DNA from: a bacterium
Lineage (GTDB): Bacteria > Tectomicrobia > Entotheonellia > Entotheonellales > Entotheonellaceae
DNA: 18,416 nt
Direction: 5' to 3'
Assembly: GCA_027294925.1 (NCBI GenBank)
Contig: JAPULM010000123.1
Coordinates: 1-18,416, forward strand
Both the position numbers and the translations under genes were made by a program. The number at the start of each line of letters is the position of its first letter. The stretch's first letter is position 1. Shown here piece after piece: positions 7,394 to 15,003 of this stretch. The notes below the pieces were generated by a model that was not told the origin of the DNA, did no database searches, and saw only the letters and a program-made list of their open reading frames with translations.

Positions 7394-7449
7394 GTAGGGT
7401 GGGGCTGTGCCCCACCCTGATTCGGCGGTGCGGCAGGGCCGCACCCTAC
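7394..7449. repeat. REP-like element: two perfect hairpins between convergent genes
   Basis: The first hairpin has a perfect 10-bp stem (AGGGTGGGGC at 7396-7405 with 7409-7418) and loop TGT. The second has a perfect 8-bp stem (GGTGCGGC at 7427-7434 with 7438-7445) and loop AGG. The outer ends GTAGGGTG (7394-7401) and CACCCTAC (7442-7449) are also inverted repeats of each other, so the unit could fold as one cloverleaf. The layout matches REP/BIME-type intergenic repeats and it lies between the converging aminotransferase and CsgG-like genes. It could block readthrough from both sides, although no U-tract follows it. Confidence 0.75.
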
Positions 7450-7520
7450 GTGACTATAGCGATTGATTGGTGGCGGCTCTGTCGGAAGCTTGAGATGGGG
7501 TAGGATAATGGCCTCTGTCA

Positions 7521-8288
7521 TTACAGGTCGGGGAGAATTTTTTTTATATCAGCAACCCGTTTGTCAGACGGAAACGCTTCTAAAAAGCGTTTAAATTCAA
7601 TCTTTGAATGGGCTTTCTCTCCACCTTCCAGGTAACTTTTTGCAAGCCAGTAACGTGCATTTGCATGGGTCGGATCCTGGTCAAGTACTTGCATAAATTC
7701 AGCAATAGCATGGTCATACAAACCACTGTAAAAAGCGCCCAATCCCTTCATATAATGCAGGTTGACTTCTGGTTGCTCAGTCATTAAAGCAGGTTTTGAC
7801 AGGCTTTTATTATTGATGAGTTTGAACGCCAACTCTTCGGCCAGGCTAGACGCCAACTGATGAACATTTTTTAGCTCGCCTTCTCTTTCAAGTGAAGTAA
7901 GGAGCCGGGTTGTCTCGATATCGAAAACGTGTACGTTGATATGCAGCTTGCCCCGTACATGAACAAAGCCACCTTTGATAAAACGATTCGCCTGCAACAG
8001 GTTGCCGATTTTTTTAACATCGTTTTCCTTTAAGCCGGATAACTGGTAGCCAAGCTCACGGACAACGTTATGAAGATGTTCACGCTCGACGACCTGAATC
8101 TCATCGTAGGTTGCGAGCGTCGCCGATAAAAGATCTGCAAATCCCTCGCCCAATGCAATCAAATCGCGGTCACCGGACACGTTGGTAAAGGGCTGTACGA
8201 CAACCCTGTTTTCACCCCCTATTGCGACGTGCAGCCATGCAAATATGAATAGAACACTGACGAAACTAACATAAAGAGGTTTCAGCAT
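7521..8288 (-). CDS. Exported CsgG/FlgO-like protein with C-terminal TPR repeats
   Basis: The 255-residue protein opens with a signal peptide (hydrophobic SFVSVLFIFAWLHVAIG, cleavage near residue 24, no lipobox Cys). A CsgG/FlgO-like alpha/beta domain follows (about 28-165): VVVQPFTNVSGDRDL, GFADLLSATLATYDEIQVVERE and IGNLLQANRFIKGGFVHV. The C-terminal 80 residues carry tetratricopeptide-type helices (YMKGLGAFYSGLYDHAIAEF, ARYWLAKSYLEGGEKAHSKIEF). It is the last gene of the operon, 35 bases after the previous one. It lines up motif by motif with the first 260 residues of the 967-aa protein, so the two look like paralogues within one operon. The FlgO/CsgG fold is known from curli export and the flagellar outer-membrane region. 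The actual role here is unknown. Confidence 0.8.
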   Translation of the reverse strand: MLKPLYVSFVSVLFIFAWLHVAIGGENRVVVQPFTNVSGDRDLIALGEGFADLLSATLATYDEIQVVEREHLHNVVRELGYQLSGLKENDVKKIGNLLQANRFIKGGFVHVRGKLHINVHVFDIETTRLLTSLEREGELKNVHQLASSLAEELAFKLINNKSLSKPALMTEQPEVNLHYMKGLGAFYSGLYDHAIAEFMQVLDQDPTHANARYWLAKSYLEGGEKAHSKIEFKRFLEAFPSDKRVADIKKILPDL

Positions 8289-8323
8289 GATCGGCGTTTA
8301 CTCCATCGTTAACCCAACGGTCG

Positions 8324-9274
8324 TTAGCGCACGATATCCCGCACCAGCGGTTTACTAAGTTTTCGCGCGGCTTTGGCGATCGCCGCTTTGCCGGCCATCT
8401 GTCTCGAAAGATCCACCGCAACCGCGACATCGCGCCCCACATTCACAACCTCTCCTGTCTTAACCTTGACCGCCATGACTTCAACCCTTGCCCGGCTGGA
8501 GACCAGGTTGCCTTTTCGCATGCCAAATTCGCTGAAAGCTTCGCCGGTAATTTCTATCTCGGCCCGTATGTTACTGGTGGCGCGATCAATGATGTGGAAG
8601 CCTAGCGAATGAAGAATATAAGCGATCTCCGTTTGCGCAGCGGGATCCACCATATCGCGTCCAATGCTGTTTTCAACGATCACGACTGAGACGGTAGGTA
8701 GAGATTTTCCCTCGACCTGTTTTTTGAGCGCCGCGATCAGGTCTTCTTTTTTTTCGGCTTTGGCAATCAAGGTGTCTCCCCGCGAGGCAATACTGCTGGC
8801 GACTTTATTTGCCAGCGCCTGAGATGCCGTATCGATATTACCCTGGAGAGACAGTTTAACGCTGTCGCCATACACCCGGCCGGTCTCGACCCCAATGATT
8901 TTTGCGACGATGAAAAGGTCTTTCCGGACTGGGAACACCCGCCCGGTCACCAGTATCTGGGCGCCCGTCAGGTAACCGATTTGCGCCGCACTCGCCGCGT
9001 TGACGGTCCCCGCAATGCCCATAGCGATTTCATCCATTGCTTTCTCAATGTCTCCGCGCTCCACCATGATTAACGAGGGAGAGCTCGACATGTAGGTGTT
9101 TAAAAGTATCGGAATATCTTTGCCGAGGGGTTCAAATTCTTCCCCTCCGCTGGTCGCGAAAGGAAGAATCGCTACCGTAAACGTTGCATCCTTTTGCGCA
9201 CGTGTTTGATGCGGCGGTAGTATAAAAATAATCCCAATAATGAATGCAAGGGCGACTTGTCTGACGTTTTTCAT
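8324..9274 (-). CDS. Exported CsgG-like protein
   Basis: The 316-residue protein starts MKNVRQVALAFIIGIIFILP with a signal peptide probably cleaved after HQTRA. A CsgG-type domain follows (about 35-165): FTVAILPFATSGG, the helix IPILLNTYMSSSPSLIMVER, then IGYLTGAQILVTGRVFPV. The second half (about 190-316) is another alpha/beta module with ARVEVMAVKVKTGEVV and a C-terminal amphipathic helix. The start at 9274 has GGAGG 6 bases upstream. A TTG 12 bases earlier is in frame but overlaps the ribosome-binding site, so I rejected it. The ATG comes 1 base after the stop of the preceding gene, indicating coupled translation. Unlike true CsgG there is no lipobox Cys, so it is probably periplasmic rather than a lipoprotein pore. 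Confidence 0.8.
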   Translation of the reverse strand: MKNVRQVALAFIIGIIFILPPHQTRAQKDATFTVAILPFATSGGEEFEPLGKDIPILLNTYMSSSPSLIMVERGDIEKAMDEIAMGIAGTVNAASAAQIGYLTGAQILVTGRVFPVRKDLFIVAKIIGVETGRVYGDSVKLSLQGNIDTASQALANKVASSIASRGDTLIAKAEKKEDLIAALKKQVEGKSLPTVSVVIVENSIGRDMVDPAAQTEIAYILHSLGFHIIDRATSNIRAEIEITGEAFSEFGMRKGNLVSSRARVEVMAVKVKTGEVVNVGRDVAVAVDLSRQMAGKAAIAKAARKLSKPLVRDIVR

Positions 9275-9275
9275 T

Positions 9276-10079
9276 TCAACCTCCAACGTGATGATTTAAA
9301 TCGACAGCCATCTTGAAAATCTTCATAAAAGATTTTTGCACCAGCGGGCTGTCTGATAGAGAATCGAGCAATTTCATTTCGACAAAGATACGTGGTCCGT
9401 ACCGCGTTGATAGCGCACGAATTTGTGGCAAATCCACCACCACCTCCCGGAAGACAATGATGCTACTGTTGGCATATCTATAATCGGGGTTATCCTCTTT
9501 AAGGTCACCCACATGCAGGATGACCTTGTCGCCATCGGAATAGATATTACGAGTTGCGTAGGAGATGTTTTCACTATCCAGAAAGGAAATCAATTTCTCA
9601 CTTTTACCTTTTACGAGCAGAAGGTTTTTTTTCGCCCAGTTTTTCAACGGTTGCAATAAGTCCTTCGGGTATACCAGGATTGGCAAACTTTTCACTTTGC
9701 CCCAGGATTGGTCCTGTTTTTTTGTAAAGATCTGAAGGTCAAATGCCACCGTCCTTTTGACTCGCGGTAGCTTCATGTACACACGTTTCGTATTCTGACA
9801 AAACCCTGCTGGCAGCATAAGTGGATCACCAACTTCTGCATACAGGCGCGATCCGAGCTGGATCAACCTGACCCTCAAATCGTCACACAGGCCATCAAGC
9901 AACTTTTCGAGCAAAACCTTTTCCTGTTCGAAATAGTGCAGGCAAATGACTTTATTATTCGTATCAATGCAAGATGGCCTGGCGGCCGCATCAAGCTTGA
10001 TTTCCCCGCTATTCCCATAACCGGGAAGAAGCAGGATAAAAACCAATCCTGCTGACAAAACAAGTGTTGCGCATCTCAA
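9276..10079 (-). CDS. Secreted protein of unknown family in the CsgG-like operon
   Basis: I do not recognise the family. With a TTG start at 10079 it has 267 residues and an immediate signal peptide (RCATLVLSAGLVFILLLPG). The mature part has four Cys (SCIDTNNKVIC, DGLCDDL, AGFCQN) that could form disulfides in the periplasm, then VKSLPILVYPKDLLQPLKNW and DKVILHVGDLKED. The TTG is preferred because a strong AGGAGG stands 6 bases before it; an ATG at 10109 is in frame but would place that site inside the gene. The stop lies 1 base before the next start. Its position between two CsgG-like genes argues for a shared exported complex. Confidence 0.7.
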   Translation of the reverse strand: MRCATLVLSAGLVFILLLPGYGNSGEIKLDAAARPSCIDTNNKVICLHYFEQEKVLLEKLLDGLCDDLRVRLIQLGSRLYAEVGDPLMLPAGFCQNTKRVYMKLPRVKRTVAFDLQIFTKKQDQSWGKVKSLPILVYPKDLLQPLKNWAKKNLLLVKGKSEKLISFLDSENISYATRNIYSDGDKVILHVGDLKEDNPDYRYANSSIIVFREVVVDLPQIRALSTRYGPRIFVEMKLLDSLSDSPLVQKSFMKIFKMAVDLNHHVGG

Positions 10080-10085
10080 ATAACG

Positions 10086-10091
10086 CCTCCT
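10086..10091 (-). promoter_or_regulatory. Strong Shine-Dalgarno deciding a TTG start
   Basis: AGGAGG on the minus strand, within AAAGGAGG, lies 6 bases before the TTG at 10079. It supports a TTG start for the secreted protein over the in-frame ATG at 10109, which has no comparable site at the right distance. Confidence 0.6.
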
Positions 10092-10224
10092 TTCCTGCCT
10101 TGATGTCATGCGTCTTGTATCGGCACAACGGCGTGCTTACTTATGTCAGCCTGTACCCACCGTTCCAAATTTTACCCCATGTACCTGGGCGTGGTGCATC
10201 GTTCCATTACTTAGATGGCGAAAA

Positions 10225-13128
10225 TCAACGAAAAGGGTCCTTGCTCAAACTGACCCACAGCTCACCTTCACCATTGACATAAGCCAGCATATATTGTTTG
10301 TCATGACGCTGGATCAGAGATACGGGCGCGTTGGGATAAGAGGCGCTGCTGTTACTGGTGATTGCCGCTCCGGATGGCGACCATTTATGGCCATGCTTTG
10401 ATTTGCTGAAAGCAATTCGTGTGGTTCGTTGCCAGGCGAGCACAAGTTCAGCAAGATGATTTTCAAGCAGCACCGGATAAGAGCTTGCCAGGTTATGATT
10501 GGTGAGTGAGGGTTCGACGAGGGTGGACTCGCCCCATTTTATGCCATCCGCAGAGGACAAAATAAATACAGGACGCTCATGCTTTTTGTATCCGCCCAAA
10601 ACCAACCAGAACCTTCCTGAGCGGTCCTGGATCACCTGATAAAAATTCTGCTCCGGTAGTTGCACTGAAACCGCCTCGGACCAGTTTCGCAAGCCGGGGG
10701 AAGAAACAAAAGACATTTCATAGCCTTTGTTAGCGTAATAGATACGAAATGTGCCATCTTCCAGTTGCAACAATGAAGTCCTGCCGTATACATGCTTGGG
10801 CGTTGCCGTTCGCCTGGGTTTTGACCAGTGTTCCATATCCTTTGAGTGAGAGATATAGAGACCCTTGCCAGTACCCCGCTCTGACATGAAGGCCATGTAA
10901 AACCTGCCATCCTCACCTTGTATGACGGACATATTTCCCTCTTTGGATGAGGTATTTACCGGAGCGCGTAATGGCTTCGGCACGGTCCATTTCAAACCAT
11001 CCGGGGATTGGCTAAGCCAGAGGTCAAAATTCTCATACCAGAGTAGCCAAAAATTGTTTTCTCCATCCTGCAATAATTGTAAATTAAAAACCTGCCCTCC
11101 AGGGCCAATCCGTTGCACCCTTTTACTGACCAGAACATGGTAGCGCCATCCCGGCAAAGCAGCGGCGACATCGTTATTTTTTCTAGGAGAAAAGTTGATT
11201 TCCGCCTTCCTAACAACGCCATGTTTAACGGTGACCATCAATTCCTGGCGGCGACCGTCCTTGAATACGCTGCGATGCTGACCTGCCGCGAACGCCACCA
11301 CCCTGTGTCGCCCCTGCGGCACATTGAAAAACGTACAGGGACACTGGCGATGGGGGATTTTCCAGTTAATCGCTCTGGCATGTGAGACAGCCCCTACTGG
11401 AGGGTCGAGAAAAACCACTAAATCTGCATTGCTGAGGATTTGTAACGTCCCCGCTTTCCTGGCCTTGACTAAATTGGCTTTTAGCATCCATTTATAAATA
11501 TGAGCCCGTTGATTCACCTTCTTGGCGAAATCACCCCAAATAGCGACCTGAACTTTGAACATTCGTGTTCCCGGCAACATGGCGATACGGTCTTTTGCTC
11601 TAAACTTTCCGTTTGTGTGCTGCGTCGAACTGCCGTAGGGATAATTGTCACCTAATGATCCGGCCGCAATATTGATTGTCCCCGGGCGGGTTTGGAAGCC
11701 CTCGTAGTCAAGCTCCACAGAGGTTACGATGTATCCCTCGGGAGCCGCAAAAACGTATTCATCGGTGACGGAAAACCATTCATCCTTTTCCTTTAGATAA
11801 GGATTATTGATGTAAAATTCTCCCGTTTGTTTATCGCGCCCGGAGGTGGAAAGTTTCTTACCACCCCATTCAAAATATTCAGTGCCTAGCACATACGACT
11901 CTTTTAGTCGCTTGGCTGTTGAATAGTCTTCTTCATAGATCGATAATTCAGGCGACAGGCCAATGACATGTGGAAGCTTTGGAAATAAAACCGTTCCCGT
12001 TCGCGTGTACGCGTCACGCACCAGGCGGTTTTTACGCCATTCATAATAAGTTCGATAGGTGTGCAAACGATGGGTAGGGATACCGCTTTCGGCGGCTTCT
12101 AACGCTTTCAAGGCCGCTTGATAGCGATTTGTCCGGAGGTAGATGTAATACTTAAAAAGATGCATATAACTCTTGAGTGGAAGGTGATGGCTTTGAATGG
12201 CGATCACCGCTTCATGTGTTCTGACCGCCGGCATGATTTGGGTGTTGTCGGGTAACAGGCCGTTGGGATACCTGTTGATGATTTGATCAGCAAGTTGCAA
12301 AGCTTCTTTGGCGCGACCGAAATGCTCAAATGTAAGCTTACCGGCAAAAAACAAACCATCATCGGCGAACTCACTTTTTAAAGCACGCTCAGCGAGTCTT
12401 TTAAAAGACAGAATCGCATGCTCATATTCCCCCTGGTTTTCGTACACGTGGCCCTGAAACAACAGTGGCTTGTCGTACTGCGGGTCCTGCTTCTCGGCAA
12501 GGCAAAAGGCTCTTAATGCATCGAAATACCGGCCGTTATCATAAGCGTCCAGTCCACGATAAAACCGGCTTGCGGCATCCAGGGAATCGGTGGACTTGAA
12601 TTTGATACTGTCAATTTCAGCTTGTGTTAGAGAAATATTGAGATTGTCGATAATCTTCAGGGCCAACGTTTTCTCCAAGTCCAAGATATCATCCACCAGC
12701 CCTTTTATGCGTTCCACTTGCTCCACCTGTTGCGTTTTTATATCGATGATGTAGGTCTGAATTTCAATTTGCTTCGCCTCGACGCGAAAATTTCCTAAAA
12801 GCACCTTTTCAACGCGCGCCATCTTGCCAATCTTAATAGCGGTCTTTGGCGCGACAATCCCCGCTCCGGAAAGATTGATTTCATCCAGGTAGTCTTGAAT
12901 TTTATGGCGGTCAACCACTTGAAATTTTTTTGCCCTGGCCAGGTCGGTCACCAACAAGTCAGCCAGTCCTTTGCTGAGCCATTGCCAGGCAGGATCATCC
13001 AGTGTTTGGTTGGTAAAATTCATAATGGCAATTGAGGGAACATTACCTGCTAATGCATGCTCTTTCCTCAGAGGTATGAGTATCAAAACAGCAATAAGCA
13101 TCCGCAACGTTATAGCTCTCATACGCAT
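10225..13128 (-). CDS. Large exported protein: CsgG/FlgO-like domain, TPRs, PEGA-like domain and six-motif beta-propeller
   Basis: The 967-residue protein leads the operon. Residues 1-27 are a signal peptide (cleavage after HALA). Residues about 29-170 form a CsgG/FlgO-like domain: SIAIMNFTNQTLDD, GLADLLVTDLARAKKFQVVD, VEKVLLGNFRV. Residues about 185-300 hold TPR-type helices (FYRGLDAYDNGRYFDALRAF, HVYENQGEYEHAILSFKRLA). A beta-rich middle follows, and about residues 575-655 look like a PEGA-type domain (GTLQILSNADLVVFLDPP, FNVPQGRHRVVAFAAG). The last 280 residues contain six Asp-box-like motifs starting near 706, 760, 809, 858, 908 and 960 (SQSPDGLKW, SHSKDMEHW, SSPGLRNW, SSADGIKW, SKSKHGHKW, SLSKDPF), consistent with a six-bladed sialidase-like propeller. 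Catalytic sialidase residues were not identified, so a binding role is as likely as a hydrolase. Confidence 0.82.
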   Translation of the reverse strand: MRMRAITLRMLIAVLILIPLRKEHALAGNVPSIAIMNFTNQTLDDPAWQWLSKGLADLLVTDLARAKKFQVVDRHKIQDYLDEINLSGAGIVAPKTAIKIGKMARVEKVLLGNFRVEAKQIEIQTYIIDIKTQQVEQVERIKGLVDDILDLEKTLALKIIDNLNISLTQAEIDSIKFKSTDSLDAASRFYRGLDAYDNGRYFDALRAFCLAEKQDPQYDKPLLFQGHVYENQGEYEHAILSFKRLAERALKSEFADDGLFFAGKLTFEHFGRAKEALQLADQIINRYPNGLLPDNTQIMPAVRTHEAVIAIQSHHLPLKSYMHLFKYYIYLRTNRYQAALKALEAAESGIPTHRLHTYRTYYEWRKNRLVRDAYTRTGTVLFPKLPHVIGLSPELSIYEEDYSTAKRLKESYVLGTEYFEWGGKKLSTSGRDKQTGEFYINNPYLKEKDEWFSVTDEYVFAAPEGYIVTSVELDYEGFQTRPGTINIAAGSLGDNYPYGSSTQHTNGKFRAKDRIAMLPGTRMFKVQVAIWGDFAKKVNQRAHIYKWMLKANLVKARKAGTLQILSNADLVVFLDPPVGAVSHARAINWKIPHRQCPCTFFNVPQGRHRVVAFAAGQHRSVFKDGRRQELMVTVKHGVVRKAEINFSPRKNNDVAAALPGWRYHVLVSKRVQRIGPGGQVFNLQLLQDGENNFWLLWYENFDLWLSQSPDGLKWTVPKPLRAPVNTSSKEGNMSVIQGEDGRFYMAFMSERGTGKGLYISHSKDMEHWSKPRRTATPKHVYGRTSLLQLEDGTFRIYYANKGYEMSFVSSPGLRNWSEAVSVQLPEQNFYQVIQDRSGRFWLVLGGYKKHERPVFILSSADGIKWGESTLVEPSLTNHNLASSYPVLLENHLAELVLAWQRTTRIAFSKSKHGHKWSPSGAAITSNSSASYPNAPVSLIQRHDKQYMLAYVNGEGELWVSLSKDPFR

Positions 13129-13323
13129 GATACTTTCAATTCCAAGGCGATCGTTTTGAAATGAACCCTATTGATTTTTATTTCCGGGCAAGAGAAAGTC
13201 GTCATCTTTTTAATTTGTTAAAAGACCCCAAGCATATTTAATTATGCAAGCGATGTACGGAGAAGTCTCGTAGATGAGGAAAATTTAGGCCACACAGCCG
13301 CAATATGATGCCACATAGGCGCA

Positions 13324-13359
13324 GTCTAGAGGAGCGCGGCACAACGTGTCCCTCTAGAC
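13324..13359. repeat. Long inverted repeat with an inner hairpin
   Basis: GTCTAGAGG (13324-13332) pairs perfectly with CCTCTAGAC (13351-13359). Directly inside, GGCAC (13338-13342) pairs with GTGTC (13346-13350) around the loop AAC, leaving a 5-base bulge, AGCGC, on the left side. The two stems are continuous on the right arm. The right arm includes GTGTCCCTCTA, which is the inverted form of the motif at 5402-5412. It may be an element end, an RNA structure or an operator. Confidence 0.55.
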
Positions 13360-13446
13360 CAACTAACATGCCTTACAATCTCCCCTCTCAGCGCCTGCCC
13401 TGTAGATCAGCACGATACACGGCCTCAAGCATAAACCCCTTGGGGC

Positions 13447-13476
13447 CCAGCCAAAAGGCTTGGAATCATCATTTTT
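13447..13476 (+). terminator. Weak hairpin plus T-run, possible terminator
   Basis: CCAGCC (13447-13452) pairs with GGC-T-TGG (13457-13463) around AAAA, with one bulged T. A run of five T follows at 13472-13476. The gap of 8 bases between stem and T-run makes it weak, and no plus-strand gene precedes it. If real, it would end a small RNA that includes the hairpin at 13324-13359. Confidence 0.2.
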
Positions 13477-13595
13477 GTTGTTGATTGGTGGTTATTTTTG
13501 TGTTTTGATGCCGCTCATGCGGTGTCTCTCCGCAAGGGGCGCATGCGGCGATTGTTGCCCCGTCAATCAGCCACAACAGATCATTGTTTTGGATC

Positions 13596-13931
13596 ATGTG
13601 TGACCGTAACGTAATGCGTAACGCAATCGACTCGACAGGGTGGGATATCATTCGGGGCGCTCTTGGCGCCTGGGGAACTCTTGATAGTTCAACGTTTCTG
13701 AAGGCGGCAAAAGGGAGCGGCTCGGTCGACATTGATGACGCTTGTGGCCTGTTCATCGCGTCGGTTCGACGAGACGCATCGCCCATCGGACATGTCTGGT
13801 ATGTCAGGCTTGGCGACAGGCGTGAGCGTGCTTTTTCATCTGTCGTCACGGCGCTTCGATATCTACGGGGTCATATCTGCCCGCAACGCGAAGCGGGTCG
13901 GGTTCTGTTTGGACAAAGCGAGAGCCGATGA
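13596..13931 (+). CDS. Possible small protein ahead of the CobW-type gene, unknown family
   Basis: A frame of about 111 residues ends with TGA overlapping the CobW ATG as ATGA, the arrangement expected of coupled operon genes. The product has plausible secondary structure and no membrane segment (GWDIIRGALGAWGTLDSSTF, then GHVWYVRLGDRRERAFSSVV). I recognise no family. The start is uncertain: ATG codons at 13596 and 13614 are both in frame and neither has a good ribosome-binding site. A long overlapping frame on the opposite strand weakens the case, so this may be leader sequence. Confidence 0.3.
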   Translation: MCDRNVMRNAIDSTGWDIIRGALGAWGTLDSSTFLKAAKGSGSVDIDDACGLFIASVRRDASPIGHVWYVRLGDRRERAFSSVVTALRYLRGHICPQREAGRVLFGQSESR

Positions 13932-14950
13932 ACAGGCGTATTCCCCTGACCGTCATTACCGGATTTCTGGGCAGTGGTAAAACGACCATCGTGCGAGCGT
14001 TCCTACGCCGGCCGGGATTTCACAACACTGCTGTTATCATTAACGAGTTCGGTGCAATCGGCATCGATCACGACCTAATCGAATCCAGTCGTGAGGATCT
14101 GGTTGCGCTGCGCACCGGCTGCCTATGCTGCGCCATGCAAGGGGATCTGGCGCATACGGTACGGCGGCTGATGGCGGCGTCCGCGACTGGCAAGGCACCT
14201 GCTTTTGACCGCATCCTGCTTGAGACCTCCGGTATGGCGGACCCGGCGCCGATTCTCCAGACGGCGATCGTTGATCCCTATCTGTCGGAGACGGTGGAAA
14301 TCGTCAATGTGGTCGTCACCGTTGATGCGCTGAACGGGCCGGCAGTCATTAAAGAGCATGATGAAGCGCGGCGTCAGGTAGCGCTTGGCGATCGGGTGCT
14401 GATTACCAAGTCCGATATAGATGCGGGCGCCGCTGAAATCGCTGCGCATGCCGTGCGCGCCTATCGGCCGGATGTGGCGCTCGACAAGAGTGTCAATGGC
14501 GACATTGAACCAGAGCTGTTATTCGAGCCGGCTGCTAACCGTTTGGCGTGGCAATTGGCGCTAAGCGAGACGGGCGACCTGCATCGAACGCACGCGCATG
14601 ACGCTGCAGTGACAACGGTTTCGCTGCGTGTTGAGGCGCCCATTCATGCGGTTGCTCTGACCCTGTTTCTGCAGGCCTTGGCGGAGAATTGCGGTCCCGA
14701 TTTACTTCGGGTAAAGGGTATTGTGTCGATTCGAGAAAGCCCGGCGTCTCCGGCCGTGGTGCACGGCGTGCAACACGTCTTTCACCCGATCGAATGGCTC
14801 GATAAGTGGCCTTCGGATGATCGATCGTCGCGCTTCGTGTTGATCGGGCGCCGGTTAGATGCCGATTGGCTCAACTTGATGTTGCGGACCATTGAGGAAG
14901 AAGTCGAGCAAGCGACTCGACAAGAGGACAAACCGAAGGCAACGCTTTAA
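13928..14950 (+). CDS. CobW/COG0523-family GTPase metallochaperone
   Basis: The 340-residue protein has all hallmarks of COG0523 G3E GTPases: Walker A GFLGSGKTT (12-20), INEFG (39-43), the metal-binding Cys-X-Cys-Cys motif in RTGCLCCAMQGDL (Cys65, Cys67, Cys68), ETSGMADP (99-106) and the guanine-specificity motif TKSD (160-163). The C-terminal CobW_C domain ends with VVHGVQHVFHPIEWLDKWP and RSSRFVLIGRRLD. These proteins use GTP hydrolysis to load Zn, Co or Ni into target enzymes. It overlaps the preceding small frame and lies 53 bases before the hydantoinase-like gene. That amidohydrolase needs a two-metal centre and is the obvious client (inference). No Zur- or cobalamin-type regulatory element was recognised upstream. 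Confidence 0.92.
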   Translation: MNRRIPLTVITGFLGSGKTTIVRAFLRRPGFHNTAVIINEFGAIGIDHDLIESSREDLVALRTGCLCCAMQGDLAHTVRRLMAASATGKAPAFDRILLETSGMADPAPILQTAIVDPYLSETVEIVNVVVTVDALNGPAVIKEHDEARRQVALGDRVLITKSDIDAGAAEIAAHAVRAYRPDVALDKSVNGDIEPELLFEPAANRLAWQLALSETGDLHRTHAHDAAVTTVSLRVEAPIHAVALTLFLQALAENCGPDLLRVKGIVSIRESPASPAVVHGVQHVFHPIEWLDKWPSDDRSSRFVLIGRRLDADWLNLMLRTIEEEVEQATRQEDKPKATL

Positions 14951-15003
14951 TGAACGCGGACCCCATCGTGACGTCGATGTGTCCGCACCTGTGGAGGATA
15001 GAT

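Larger units (their letters stand above)
13129..13595. other. Long noncoding stretch between the CsgG-like operon and the CobW operon
   Basis: No convincing protein gene is seen in these 467 bases. The left part (13140-13260) is A+T-rich and must contain the promoter of the leftward operon; the imperfect palindrome GCATATTTAATTATGC lies at 13232-13247. The centre holds the long hairpin at 13324-13359. The right part contains a CCCCTTGGGG palindrome (13436-13445), a bulged hairpin and T-rich tracts. The promoter of the rightward CobW operon probably lies at the right-hand side, but I cannot fix its hexamers. Confidence 0.5.

Noticed and set aside
13429..13447. AGCATAAACCCCTTGGGGCC resembles the first half of the phage T7 late terminator.
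   Set aside because: The second half, which forms the T7 stem (the GAGGGGTTTTTT side), is absent. The similarity comes from a short CCCCTTGGGG palindrome and is probably chance.
13129..13927. Cobalamin riboswitch or Zur site upstream of the CobW-type gene.
   Set aside because: No B12-box-like conserved sequence or A+T-rich Zur-type palindrome could be recognised.
14950..15003. In-frame ATG overlapping the CobW stop as start of the hydantoinase-like gene.
   Set aside because: The ATG at 15004 has a good GGAGG and gives the standard family N-terminus (MFDVIIRGGTVV).
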